The notes: a model not told the origin generated them from the letters alone. A stretch of 64,000 nt of DNA from Epinephelus fuscoguttatus (GCF_011397635.1 NC_064770.1:34806598-34870597), one strand, 5' to 3'; counted from the stretch's first letter, positions 11,820-23,938 are shown. Numbers and translations are program-made.

Positions 11820-12479
11820 AATTGAATTTCCCCTCAGGGGGATTAATAAATTATATAAAATTTAAAGGCGCCGTATGTAAGAATGTGGCCAAAACGGTTA
11901 CTGCACTCAAATTCAAAATACTGCCACGAGTTGTGTCCGCCCCCCGTTCGAGCAAGTCCGGCTTCTCTGCTGCTAACGCTGCTGCCGGGATACAGCGGAG
12001 GAGGAGCCAGCTGCTAATGCTATGTACTGGGACACTGCTAATGCTGCTTACTGTGCTGCTAACGTTTGTTTCTCAAAAAAATCAGTCGGGTCGATGACCC
12101 ACCTGCACATGGGCTACAATGTATGACTGAAAATGAATAACAGTTGAAAGTATTCGAAATGTCCATCCCCGTCTGGCTATGATGCTAGTTGGCCAACTTT
12201 GGCTAAAGCTTACCTGTCGAGGAGAAGAGTAGCCACTTCGACATCTGATTTCAAATTCTTCTCGGCTTTCAACCGTCTTGAGTTTTGTCTTGCCTTTTTT
12301 GGGAATCATAACAAGGTTGTTTGGGTTTAGTCACACCGTCAGCCACTGTATTTCAGTCGTAACTACTGCCAACCCGGATGCTGAGACTCTACTGACTGCG
12401 TGACTGGTAGACGGCGGTGGGTGGCGTAACAGGCCAAAACACAAATTCAAAACATAAACATGATTTGTATACCGTAAAA
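11820..12479. repeat. LINE-type tail and unclassified repeat
   Basis: 11823-11850 (AATTTCCCCTCAGGGGGATTAATAAA) matches the 3' tail type of a fish LINE/SINE. Next comes a GC-richer block with repeated GCTAATGCT/GCTGCTAACG words (11960-12065). No intact coding region was recognised in it. Confidence 0.4.
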
Positions 12480-12713
12480 TTTTGACTCCTGAATGACTGC
12501 TGAGCGTGGCCACTTCCTGTGTCCGCCCTTTCAAATTAAATTCCCACATGGTCCAGTCATATAGGTTTGGATTTATTTTGACAAGGTGCAGCTCCTAATA
12601 GAGCTTCATGTTTTGTTTTGTTTTCTCCGATTAAGCGATCAAATCTTGCCGTCTAATGACCTTTCTAGTTGACTAACGTTTGACTGATTACTAGGGGACA
12701 GCCCTAGACATTG
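12480..12713. mobile_element. Right half of a hAT-type MITE (truncated)
   Basis: This segment (ACTGCTGAGCGTGGCCACTT ... GACAGCCCTA) is clearly the same sequence as the right part of the complete MITE at 23231-23938. The left part of the family is not present next to it, so this copy is truncated or rearranged. Confidence 0.6.
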
Positions 12714-14020
12714 CTTTACTAATTATTCAGTAATCATTTAGGTGCCCAAAGTGCCTTTAAACAGCTCCAGAACCTACATTGATGTGTCACATGTTCTCTA
12801 CTGAACACGTGTAAAAAAAAAAACAAAAAAAACTACTGTACTTACAATTAACACACCTTAGGTTCCTTATTTAGTCTTATTTCCTTGATCAAGATACAAC
12901 TTGTATATCCATTTCCCATTTTTATCATGGCCCCCATGGGCCTGTTTATGACAGTTAGAACAACAATGTCAAATCTTTCATAAAGTCGGAGAACGTCACG
13001 TCCTCTGTTCCAGGATGTGCACATGTGTCAGCTACAGACTACACAGCTGAGGTCCACAGGTTTGCAAAAGAGAACATGTCACCAGAGAGTTGACGACAAA
13101 AGTCCTCAACCAGAGATAACAAGAAAAGAGTTTATCTGAAATCTGTTTGAAATGATCCTGTGGAGGAATTTAATAAGAACAGGATCAATTGATAAACACA
13201 CAGTACACATACTGTACAGTTGTCCTGCTCTCTGAGAGGAATACCAGATGACGGACCATGACACACTCAGCACAACGTCATCAGGAAGCAACCTTGTAAA
13301 CAGGAACGACTGGGAGGAGGCTCAAACACTTTGCAGAGAAGAACGTAAAGGAACAAAGTTCACGGAGGCATTTATAGATTGACCATTACAAATACACCTG
13401 TAATCCTGTCTCCCTCCTCCCTTTTCTAATTCTGTTTCCTTTTCTATTTGTGTTATGTGATGAACCCCGCCGGCCTTCTTGTCTTCTGTCTGACACACCG
13501 CCTCCTGTTACTCCATCATGTGCTCGACTGTCTCACCGTCTCCTTTGCATTACCTTTGGTCAAAATTCACATGTCAAGAATTATAATATATCATAGCCAT
13601 TTAATAACTGTCAATGCATTTCAAGTATTATTTTGTTTTTCCGTATTATATCTTGAAATGATTAAAAACTGAGTTGACAGTGGCCCCACTCAGGTCTTAA
13701 ATGCCATGCTAGCAGCTCTATCAGGCTGTAGGCTAAATGCTAACTCTAGCATACTAACATGATGATGTTTACAAGGTATTATGATTAATATGATCATCAC
13801 ATGGATGTATGAAGAGAACTGGATATGGCCTTGGAAGGGGGCTCCTGTTTATTTGTATGAAAGTTGCTCAGTGGTGTAAAAAGCCATAGGAAAAGTCTTT
13901 TATTGGACAGAATGGATCAAAGCTTGATAGTGAAATGGTTCATTCTGCAGTTATGATGCTCAAAAAAAAAGTTTCAACAGATTTTCAGATTTCATCAAAA
14001 TCCTGATGTTGGACTCACTT
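12714..14020. other. Intergenic stretch, no gene recognised
   Basis: No feature could be supported beyond short A runs (for example 12815-12830). Confidence 0.45.
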
Positions 14021-14620
14021 CGAAAGTCATCAAAATCCAGTGCTTGGTCAGTGACTTCCGGCGTCACACACCGATGAAAAAGCTGTCTTTTTACGTCAGC
14101 ATGACACATGGCTGGTCACCGTTATCATTTAATGGCATCAGGGATCGTTGGGGGAAAAGGCGGCAGGACAACAACAAAAGTTAACGTTTCAGAAGTCCGA
14201 GAAGGGTGGGTGGGAGAGGTAGTGGATGGGTCCAACAACCACAGACCATCAACTGGGAGGCCAGTGTTTGCTACCTGCAAGACTGTAAAGCCAAACCTTG
14301 GTCTCATTTTCTAAACCCAGCTATGTGCTTTTGTTGCCCAAACCTAACCACATGCATATTGGCAAAACGTAACCATGTGCGTTTGACAATTCATGGTGTA
14401 AAACTGACATAGTGCTTTTATTTTGAAAGAAACTGTATGTGAATGTTAAATTTCCTGTGAAAACAGAAGTGTATTTTGATAGAAGACAATGCATGTAACA
14501 GGCGAAACTTGACACAGTGTCACCAACCAACGCACCTTTCACCTTGTATCTCGACGTAGAAAGTCCATGACCAAATGTCAATACGTGATGAGGTCGGAGT
14601 GAGAATGTGTTGGTCTCGGA
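14021..14620. repeat. Dispersed repeat family A, copy 1
   Basis: The order of words (CAGTGACTTCCGGCGTCA, GCATGACACATGGCTGGTC, GGTCCAACAACCACAGACC, TTGTTGCCCAAACCTAACCA, TTTTATTTTGAAAGAAACTG, GGTCGGAGTGAGAATGTGTT) recurs at 25257-25680 and 36620-37757. One end reads GGAGTGAGAATGTGTTGG and other copies begin CCAACCTGGTCTCACTC, so the element probably has inverted ends. Non-coding; class unknown. Confidence 0.65.
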
Positions 14621-15115
14621 CATCTGACGGAACTGGAAGTTGTAATTCCACATTTGGCCACTATGTCAGATTAGCTTCAAGGCCATTTTGCTGTTCTTTG
14701 GAGCTAATAGCACGTAACACCAACGCCACTTTCACTTCATATCATGCGGATTCCCAGCTGGCACGGGACGTCAATATGGCGATAGAGAAGCGTAGGACTC
14801 TTACACTGGACAGACGTGAAATTGCGGTTGGAATGAAAATGGGGTTGATGATATTTTAAACGTCTAGAGATGTTAGAATTTCATTGTGCGAGGATGTTAA
14901 AATTATAACCCAGCAGATGCCGTCAGGATGATGTTGGCATAAGATGTTTAGAAGACTTTGGATTGTGGCTACTTAACGACAAAGCTTAAAACCAACGAAA
15001 TATCAGTGTCATCGGTCATCAGTATTCTATTCCAAATTGATGTTGGTACTAGACGTCCTGACATTGAATTTTGGTCACCTCACATCACAATCTAAACTCA
15101 ATTAAATATCGATAT

Positions 15116-15590
15116 CTAGGAAAGGTAGTATCGGCACGGCCACTACCTGGAGCTCGCATAAACGGAGCCTGGGTTTGTTGAAGGTGGCAGTGCTGTTTGG
15201 GCTGAGAAAGCCTGTGAGTTTATCTTCTCTATCTCCTTTAACTTTAGCTTATATTGGAGTTATGATACGTAGCATGTGAAATAGGGTATGGTGAATGTGC
15301 TAGGAAAGGTAGTATCGGCACGGTCACTACCTGGAGCTCACATGAATGGAGTCTGGGTTTGGTTGAAGGTGGCAGTGCTGCTTGGGCTGAGAAAGCCTGT
15401 GGGTTTATCTTCTCTATCTCCTTTAACTTTAGCTTATATTGGAGTTATGATATGTAGCATGTGAAATAGGGTATGGTGAATGTGCTAGGAAAGGTAGTAT
15501 CGGCACGGTTACTACCTGGAGCTCGCATGAACGGAGCCTGGGTTTATTGAAGGTGGCAGTGCTGTTTGGGCTGAGAAAGCCATGTGTAAG
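15116..15590. repeat. Tandem repeat, period about 184 bp, 2.6 copies
   Basis: Units begin with CTAGGAAAGGTAGTATCGGC at 15116, 15300 and 15485. They share GGAGCTCGCATGAACGGAGC and GGTGGCAGTGCTGTTTGGGC words with only scattered differences. The third unit breaks off at about 15590. The high similarity implies recent duplication. No protein or RNA function is evident. Confidence 0.85.
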
Positions 15591-17157
15591 TAAGGTAAAG
15601 GAGGTTGTTGGGTTGATGCGGGGAGCAGTGAGACCTGGCATTAGGGGAGTGTCTCTGGGACGCCAGAGATCACTGTCTAGCCTCCTGGAGGTGTCGTGGG
15701 ACCAACTAGACGAAACACTGGTGAAAGGAGGTTCCCACCCAATGAACCCAAAGATGTGTTAGTTATCACTGCTCACTGGTCTGTATAGTTAAGCCTTGCC
15801 AGAATAGCTTAACATAGGGTGTAGGAGGTTATTCACTGAGTGCTGATCCTTTCTCTAGAGCACAAACTTCTTGTGTTTATTTGAATAATATTTCAATCTG
15901 TACCAAAATGACAGGCCAACCAGCTATTCCTAGAGCCATACTGCTGCCAAAAACAAATATGCTCATCAAGTAGAAAAATAGTGGTCATGAAATCCAATTT
16001 TATATATATAGCATTATATTTGCTTTTTATCCTTCAAAGTTTGTGCTGATACTTGCATTTTTAATCTGTTCCTGCAGTGTGGCCTTTGAAATTGTGCAAC
16101 TAGCCAGTGAGTGGGCTCAGTGCTGATAGATAGACAAGCTGGCACATGTACAGTATGTTTGAGAATAAAGGCTTAGACTCATGCACGCTTGAATGGCAGC
16201 CTTAAATTCACTGCAGTATTCATTAATATAATACTGGAGTGTTTGAGGATAAATGTCAGAGTGAGAATAAATCACTTAGAGGACAGAGGTAATTTATTAG
16301 CGCATGGCGATACCAATTACACAGCTATTCGCAGTACAGTAGGCCTATGTGGTATTCATTAGAGCAGTTTGGGTACAGTAGACAGCAGGGAAGTCCCCTG
16401 TGAACCGGGACAGGGAGGGGAGGCTGGCAGAGGAATGCTGCTGTATACAGCCTCTTGGAGCTGAACAAAACCAGGCATTCCTCATGGAGGTGTTTATACT
16501 CTGCAGCGTGGTGTGGTCCATCCTCACTGGATTTGTTAGCGTCTAAATAATGTCAGCGTCAGCAGCAAACTCATCCAACAGAAATAATTTGGAAAAGAAA
16601 TGTTGACACAGTGTGAACAGTTTGGTTTGGCCCTTTGTAGGAAAGAGAACATACTGTACACCCCATGTTGGCGTAGAATTTGCTGACGACACTGAGATAA
16701 TGAGAATCTAAGCAATATTAGAAATACAATTAAAACACATTTTTGTTACATTTTGTAATCTGCACAAACCATTTTTGCAGTGTGGTGACATTTGCAAACA
16801 ATAATAACAACAACAGTAGGATGGGCTGTCAGAAATGTGCAATGTAGAATTCATGTTATTTCTCCACAGTATATTTTCCTTTAGACTTATGCAACATTAC
16901 ATAACAAGCTTTCTCTACTTTTCTCTGATCAATCAGAGCCAGGAAACATGTTCTGACTGATGCTAATATTTTGGCTCAGTATTGACACCCCTTGGAAGTC
17001 AGTGCTGTGTGTAACAGACACCTTGATACAGTATGAGTCAGTATATGACTTTATTATGCAAATAACTGTACATATTTCTCATGTTTACTTATTCTATTGA
17101 TGTATGTATTGTGATTAAATTTCACACTTAAAGCCTCAGTGCAGTGATGATATATAT
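15591..17157. other. Intergenic stretch, no gene recognised
   Basis: Unique-looking AT-rich DNA. No supported exon or RNA gene. A short TA run is present at 16003-16010. Confidence 0.45.
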
Positions 17158-17188
17158 TATTTTATTTTATTTTATTTTATTTTATTTC
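17158..17188. repeat. (ATTTT)n microsatellite
   Basis: About six ATTTT units followed by AT-rich sequence. Confidence 0.85.
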
Positions 17189-17199
17189 TAGTTAAATTA

Positions 17200-17930
17200 A
17201 ATTTAATTTACGTCCATATCCTTGTGTATGGAATCAATAAGCTACATAAGTTTATAAAGCCCTTTACACTATGCAAAATGTGTTTATTGCACCACTTAAA
17301 ACATGTTGGTGCAGTTATGTGGGACGGACCAAGTGCCAGCCCAGTCGCCAGAATATGTGTAACATATTGCCATTGAAAGTTTCTGCAAACCATGAATACA
17401 TTACATTTGTTTCTAAAGTGACGTAGTGTATGAGCTGACTTTGTCACTGAGAGGTTGAGAGGAAGGTGGATGGTGTGACACCTAAGCAAAACCACTGCAG
17501 ACCAGTGTTTGAGACCAACAAACAAAGGTGTTGTGTTTCCAGCAGGTTTTTAGTCACCACACGGGGATGTATATTAGTGCCCTGTCATCATTTTTCCACT
17601 GGGTGTTTTTTACTGAGACATTGCTGCATTTCTAGGGGGAATTGTGTTGCCAAAAGCAGGTACTTTATGCCAAAACATGATCTCATCCTAACCATAACCA
17701 AGTTGTTTTTGTGCCTAAACCTAAGTTTCAACGTACCCACTACATAATAATGTACAACATATCAATGGTTTGCTGAAATCTACAATGCCAACATTTTTCT
17801 GCTGATTGAAGTTGAGAGTACAGACAGGCCAACCTGGTCTCACTCCCAACTCGTCAAATACTGACACTTCATCAGTCAGACACTGGCAGCAAATGCAGAA
17901 ACAGGTTCTGACACCCTGAGTAACTGCTGT
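17200..17930. repeat. Dispersed repeat family B/A fragments
   Basis: 17330-17550 contains words (CCAGTCGCCAGAATATG, CATTGAAAGTTTCTGCAAACC, GGTTGAGAGGAAGGTGG) that are the inverse of the 3' part of the family at 32880-33835. 17828-17850 carries the AACCTGGTCTCACTC end of family A. It appears to be a patchwork of old copies. Confidence 0.4.
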
Positions 17931-17962
17931 ACTTTACAGAACGGGAAACACCACATTGCAGA

Positions 17963-18034
17963 GGTTCCATGGTGTAATGGTTAGCCGTCTGGACTCTGAA
18001 TCCAGCGATCCGAGTTCAAATCTTGGTGGAACCT
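17963..18034 (+). tRNA. tRNA-Gln (CTG)-like, degenerate D stem
   Basis: A 72-nt cloverleaf can be drawn. The acceptor stem is GGTTCCA/TGGAACC. The anticodon stem is CTGGA/TCCAG with loop CTCTGAA, giving anticodon CTG. The T stem is CCGAG/CTTGG with loop TTCAAAT. The sequence is very close to vertebrate tRNA-Gln(CTG). Two observations argue against a fully working gene. The D stem appears mismatched, because GCCG stands where GCAC is expected. No T-run terminator follows within 40 bases. It may be a tRNA pseudogene or a weakly used gene. Confidence 0.55.
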
Positions 18035-18159
18035 GCATTATGACCAGAGTATAGGTTAAAGTTTGGAAATAAACTCCTGACAGTAGGTCTTATACTCTGG
18101 AAAGTTGCTGTTGTTGGTAACACTGCAACACAAAAGTCAGCAGTTCTCTCTATTATACA

Positions 18160-18620
18160 GACGCCCAGTGGCTTAGTGGGTAGAGCAGGTGTCCCATACA
18201 TGAAGGCAATGTCTTTGCCGCAGCAGCCGCAGCAGCCACAGGCTCAATTCCAGCCTGCAACCCTACCAAGGAGCACCACACCACACCACAGGAGCAGTCT
18301 GTTTTTTCCACCATTTTAGTTTATTTTTACTAACTCTTATTCTTGTCTTACTCCTATTTTTACTCTATTAGGCACTGGTTTTTGCTTCTTGCTCCTTGAA
18401 AACACTTCTATCTTGTATATTTGTATATATTGTCAGATATTTAATAATCTAATGTTCTAAAACTGGGCCGCTGACCTGGAGAGCCCACTGGTTGTCTGGT
18501 TGTGAATCGTTCAAATTGTTGTTAGTGTACTTAGTGTTACTGTATTTGAAGCATTCCCTCGCACAAGAATTTCCTTAATAAAGGATAAATAAAGTTCTAT
18601 TGAGTTGAAATTGAATGAGG
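18160..18620 (+). repeat. tRNA-derived SINE with LINE-type tail
   Basis: The head (GCCCAGTGGCTTAGTGGG, then TAGAGCAGG as A box; GGCTCAATTCC at about 18241 as B box) is typical of a tRNA-derived SINE promoter. The end (AGAATTTCCTTAATAAAGGA, then TAAATAAAGTTCTATTGAGTTGAA) is the TTGAA-repeat tail of a fish LINE partner. The middle is unclassified. A small CAGCAGCCG expansion sits between the two boxes (18221-18240). A related head lies on the other strand at 39679-39751. Confidence 0.65.
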
Positions 18621-18919
18621 CAGGTGGGAGGTCAGGTGAATGGGTAAATCAATCTCCAGATTTTCACCGGGGATACTGTTAGTGTCAGTGCTAGTGAGGT
18701 ATGTCAGGTGAAAACTAACCATGCACTTTTGCTGCCTGAACCCAAGGAAGTAAACCTAAAATTTAAGTTTTTTTAACCTGTGTTCTGTGCACATTTAACA
18801 AGCAGAAACTGTACACTTCCTGTGGAAAAAGGAAGTTTATTTTGAAAAGACACAATGCATGTAACAAGTATAAATTGCGCCATTCCTGAACGTCCAACAC
18901 AGTTGCTGGTGTCATAGTT

Positions 18920-19651
18920 TAGGGGTGCTTTCACACCTGCCCTGTTTGGTTCGGTCCAATCGAAGTCAAGTTAGTTTGCCCCCTCAGTGTGGTTCGTTTG
19001 GGCAGGTGTGAATACAGCAATCACACTCAGGTGTGCACCAAAACAACCAGACCGAGACCTTCTTGAAGAGGTGGTCTCAGTCTGGTTACAAATGAACTCT
19101 GGTGCGGTTGGTTTGTGGCGAGAAGGTGTTCCGACCTGGATCTGAACCACCTGCAGTCACATGACACATTGTTTGGGTTAAACATGAGCATGTTACAGTC
19201 CTGGAGGATTATTAATGTGCACCTCCTCCTGTACTGCCTTAATATGCACATTCAGCACATCCAATGCATCAAAACATTGTTTTCTAGTTGGAGCCGCGCC
19301 TCGTTTTCAAACTGTATGGTTTGACTAAAATGAACAATGACAGCAATATAGTCCACGATGAGCAGCGCTAAAATCAACCTGCGTAGTTGTCCCTCCATTG
19401 TGACATTAGAAAGTGTCACATTTATCTTGCAAGTGTACTCTTCTTCAACGTTTGCTTTACTTCCTGGATTTTTCCCACATGGAAATTCTGACCAATCAAG
19501 AGCAGCTTTCTCACACAAGGCATTTGATCTGGTCCTCTTGTAAATGCTGCCGTGAGAACACGAACCAACTCTAGGCAATTATACAACTTTGGAACCGAAT
19601 GAGTCCCTGATTCAGACCAAAGGAGACGAATCTAGGGCTGAAAGCACCCTA
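18920..19651. mobile_element. hAT-like MITE
   Basis: The left end TAGGGGTGCTTTCA and the right end (reverse complement TAGGGTGCTTTCA) form inverted repeats. Internal words near each end (TTTGGTTCGGTCC; CTGATTCAGACCAAAGG) also mirror one another. About 730 bp with no transposase. The target duplication is not clear. Confidence 0.6.
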
Positions 19652-21769
19652 AGGTGTAGAGCTGCTGACCAAGCAATGGTATTTGACAGGTTGCTGGTGA
19701 GAATGTGACGGACGAGTAGGACAGGAGAGTCCATATCAGCTGTGAGAGTTACATGGCTGTAAATTAGCCTCAGCCACAACATCAGGGGGACGGCTGCTGG
19801 CTCTCATCCAGAGGCACTGTGAGAGAAACTGACTGACTCTGTGTGCTCTTCTCCCAGACGTGCACCCTGATATATTTCCACATAGATTTGCTGAGACTTT
19901 TTTTATCAGCCAGTTTTTTTGTTTGTCTTTTCTGTGTTTCAATCTATTCTGCCACTTTGCATATCTCAGTGTTTCCCTCTCTGTCTGTCTGTCTTTCCTT
20001 TTCCTTACCGTCCTCTCTCTCCATCCTTGTCTCAGTGGAGTGCATTCCGATAATTCCTCACTGTCAGTCTCTCTCGCTCTCACTCATTCAGACCCATTCG
20101 TTAGATGCTGTTGACAGATCCTCGCTGAGACATGAAGGCTTTGAACGGCTTTAACTCTGCCAAACTGATCACTGGTCAATCATTAGAAAGGTCCCACATC
20201 TAAGTTGTGTTATTGCCGTGATGTATTTTAATCATATTTTTAGCTTATGCTGTTGCTTAATATGAATAAATCAGCCTCTGCACCTGAATCCACCCCTGTT
20301 TCCTCTTTTGATGTGATTCAGGCGCATTCCTCTTCCCAGGATCGAGAAACCTGAGAGCCAGGGTGAGCAGTCATACTGCCAGCTCGAGGGGCCAACTAAT
20401 GACTTCCCATTAGTCCATTTGGTCTACACGATCCTCTATTATCTCAGAGACACGCGCTGGAGAGAGTCTATCCCCACGACTAATCGAGGGTCAATCGTCT
20501 CCCCTCTTAACTCGGATGCATGTGACGGCAGCCCAAAGTGCACCTCTGCACACACACGTGCACCCATGGTCCTTTTGTACAACACAAATACAGTACATTC
20601 ATGTTTTTTGTCTACAAAAGCTGACCGTGGGGGGGGGGGGGGGTGGGTGGGCAGCTATGCGATTACTGCGTCAAATTAACCACTGAAGCTTTTCAGCCAA
20701 CGACGGAAAAACGCAGGAAATCAAATGGCATCATTGTTCAGATAGGAGATTGGTTCAGGGTGCTGTGACCTTCTCCGGATCTTCTGAAAAGCTCTTAAAT
20801 ATTTGAGCGAGTGCTGTCATTTCTCACTCAATTGTTAAGCATAGAAGGCCCTCTGTCCTCCGTTCATGGTGAAATTGGTTGTCGGCTCGGGACAGTAAGC
20901 GTGTGTGTGTGTGAGCCAATATTTGAGGGGGTGTGATGTGCTCCACACAACAGTGCTTCAGCGTGTGTGAATGGTCCTCATGGGCAATTTCATTGAGTCT
21001 GTGTGTACTTGTGTGTGTGTGTATACAGAATTTAACTTTCCTAAGATTCATGCATACGTGCAGCTGTAGGCACACACCCTCACACACACACTTGCACGGG
21101 TGCATATACAGTATTTTTATACTGTTTCTTATTAAGCCATCGTCTTTGTAGAAGATGATGGATGGCGTTCTCTCTGTGGGATTGCGGTGAGATGTTACAG
21201 TTGCAGGTGTGAGTGTGTGTCTGTGAGAGAAACTCCGCTATAGTGTGAAACGAATGCAGCTCCCAGTGGGAAAATCCCTACCTCTAGTCAAGAACCTGCT
21301 TCCCCCCTCCTCATCCTCCTCTTCCTTCTCCTCCTCCTCCTTTTCCCTTTCTCCTTAGAACTCAAACACACCACACACGCATGTTTTTGGAGCCACAACC
21401 TGAGCATGAGATAAAATATGTTTTGACGTGTACAGGGCTGTAAAACTGGCAACACTAATAGCATAGGTGAGAGGAAGATCATTATCAGAAACCCTTAAAT
21501 TTAGTTGTCTTTTCCAAAATGTTAAGCTCAGCTGCTGGCATAGAGATCACATTATTACGTAAGAGTATTATGGCAAAGTATCAGGGGAAAAAAAATAAAA
21601 GGAGAAGACTTAAAAAAAATTGCATTATGAAAATAAAGTCAAAAAGTTGAGAATAAAGTCAAACTTCTAATGTTAGAGCCAGGCATAAGAAATGATCACT
21701 GCCTTGTGGTTGTATTCCTCTGCGAACTAATCAAGTTGCACTTACAGTTTACATCCATGTCTGTGAAGA
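19652..21769. other. Intergenic stretch, no gene recognised
   Basis: Contains C/T-rich and GT-rich low-complexity stretches (19960-20090, 20900-21110), a 15-G run at 20629-20643 and a CTC-rich stretch at 21300-21355. The open frames here are low-complexity artefacts. Confidence 0.45.
20629..20652 (+). repeat. G-run with quadruplex potential
   Basis: Fifteen consecutive G followed by TGGGTGGGC gives several runs of three or more G in 24 bases. Confidence 0.8.
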
Positions 21770-22340
21770 TTTGCAGATCGTTATGATGTCACAGTGAAGT
21801 TGACCTTTGACCTTTTGGATATAAAATGTCATCATGTCATCATTTTATCCTATCAGACATTTGGGTGAAGTTTTATCCTAATCAGTGTATGAATCCTGAA
21901 GTTATGGCCAAAAACATGTTTTGTGAGGTCACCATGACCTTGACCTTGACCTTTGACCATCAAATTCTAATCACTTCATCACTGAGTCCAAATAGACGTT
22001 TGCGCCAAATTTGGAGAAATTCTCTCAAGGCTGCCTTGAGATATCATCATGTTCATGACTATGTAAAAAAAACGTGAGGTCACAGTGACCTTTGACCCCT
22101 GACCACCAACATCTGATTCAATTTCAGTTTCAATTTCATTTATAAAGCCCAGTATCACAAATCATAATTTGCCCCAGAGGGCTTTAAAGCATATGGCATC
22201 CCTCCGTCCTTGGACCCTCACAGCGGATAAGGAAAAACCCTTTAACGGGGAAAATCAGTTCATTGTTGAATCCAGGCGAACGTTTGTGCCCAATTTTATG
22301 GAATTCCCTCCAGGCTGCCTCTCTACAAAATGCCTTGTGT
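21770..22340. repeat. LINE-derived repeat rich in TGACCTTTGACC
   Basis: This is a fish repeat in which TGACCTTTGACC-type words recur (about 21800, 21940-21957, 22086). Around them are phrases such as GCCAAATTTGGAGAAATTC. A second, different repeat is inserted or joined at 22125-22250 (AGCCCAGTATCACAAATCA; CCTTGGACCCTCACAGCGG, then ATAAGGAAAAACC), after which the first repeat resumes (AGGCGAACGTTTGTGCC). Probably the 3' part of an old LINE; no coding remains. Confidence 0.5.
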
Positions 22341-22399
22341 AGTCTGAATTGAAGCTGTTACATCAAAGCCACCAGACTCTGCTGACAAGAACTGAATAA

Positions 22400-22423
22400 C
22401 ACATTAATTAATTAATTAATTAA
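22400..22423. repeat. (ATTA)n microsatellite
   Basis: About five ATTA units. Confidence 0.8.
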
Positions 22424-22839
22424 TAAGCATATAAGGTAAAGCAGTGCAGATATTCAAATATTTTGTATGCATACACTGATATTGATTAAGATGACAGCAA
22501 AGCAAAGCCTGCATCACAATTAGGTTATTTGCATCACTATCATTATTAGGTTATATATGCCTTCACCATGGAGACACTGTGGTGTATTTTATTTTGTACC
22601 AACACAGAATATAATATGTTTTTTTGTATTTTTCACTTTCGTTTTTTTCAACACAGAACATTAATTTACAACAATATTTAGCAAGTAGACCAAGACGTGC
22701 TTTCTGGCCACCAGATGGCGCTATTTTCACCGTCTTTAGAAAGTGGAATTGCTGCTGAGGCTGTCAGACTATAGACTTTATTTAATATTTTATCCACTTT
22801 GCTTCCACCGATCACCACCAAAACTGTATCATCTGTTCT

Positions 22840-22960
22840 TTGTCCCATTATCCACCTTTCCTGCAAATTTAATCAAAATCCGTTCATAACGTTTTGAGTT
22901 ATTTTGCAGACAAATAGACCAACGCCGGCGAAAACATAACCTCCTTGGCGGAGGTAATAA
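22840..22960. repeat. LINE 3' end-type repeat
   Basis: The words AATCAAAATCCGTTCATAAC, GACCAACGCCGGCGAAAACA and CCTCCTTGGCGGAGGTAAT are the familiar tail of a fish RTE-like LINE. It probably belongs with the fragments at 21770-22340. Confidence 0.55.
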
Positions 22961-23230
22961 GCACAGCAGAAATATCAGAAACGCTACATATCTCTGTAGT
23001 TGTAATCAACTGCCAGTTGTCTACCCAGAAGTGATTGCTGCTGTTAGCATGACGTAATGGTGATTTGCTCTATTGGGACCTCTTCCATCTTTATACAGCA
23101 TTACGCAAACTTTGACACTTGTACGCCACTTTACTTCCTCCCCTGCTCCTGTAATAATCAGTACAGCCACTAGAGGGTGCTAACTGACAATAAACAGGTA
23201 TGGGTCATCATTCTTGAAATGCCTTGAAGT

Positions 23231-23938
23231 TAGGGCTGCACCCGACAAAGAATTTTCCTAGTTGACCAATAGTCATCATTTAGGTCCATCAGCGGACTAG
23301 TCTCCCGCATGTTTATGACATTAATTTAATTATTTAATGATATATTTTGGTGGTTTGAGTTGAAGGTGTGAGAAAGAATAGTATCAGTAACATTGTTAAC
23401 ACTGTGCTACATTACAGAGAAATACAAAACCGTACTAATGAACCTTCATTAATATAGGCCTATATTTTATCTCCAAGTGCACGTCACACACTGAGCGAGC
23501 CGCCTGTTAATGACGCTGTAGGCTAATGGGCATGTAGCTACTTCCATGTTTCAGATGATACGTCATGTTTGTAGTCGACCAATGAAGATGAGTTTACATA
23601 TCACCTTGGGTTCGTCCTTCACCTTCTCAAAATGATCCCACACTTTGGATTTCCTGCCCGACATGTTATTAACTAGCCTGTGGAATAACCGCAGGTACCA
23701 GCCCTGGAAATTAACCTGACTCCTGTCTGACTGCTGAGCGTGGACACTTCCTGTGTCTGTCCTTTCAAAGTAAATTCACACATGCTCCAGTCATATAGGT
23801 TTGGATTTATTTTGACAAGGTGCAGCTCCTAATAGAGTTTCAAGTTTTTTTCCTGCGACTAAGCGACCAGTGAAATCTTGCCGACTAATGACCTTTCTGG
23901 CTGACAAACGTTTGGTCAACTATCAGGGGGCAGCCCTA
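23231..23938. mobile_element. hAT-type MITE with perfect 8-bp target duplication
   Basis: The element begins TAGGGCTGCA and ends with its near mirror (GGCAGCCCTA). CTTGAAGT flanks both sides exactly (23223-23230 and 23939-23946). An 8-bp duplication and TAGGGCTGC ends are hallmarks of hAT transposition. The 708-bp inside has no transposase. A truncated relative lies at 12480-12713. Confidence 0.85.

Noticed and set aside
15116..15590. CRISPR-like array
   Set aside because: Units are 184 bp, contiguous, without spacers, in vertebrate DNA.
19736..20154. Overlapping frames of 80-115 codons on both strands
   Set aside because: C/T-rich low-complexity sequence with no domain, no splice support and similar-length frames in opposite directions.
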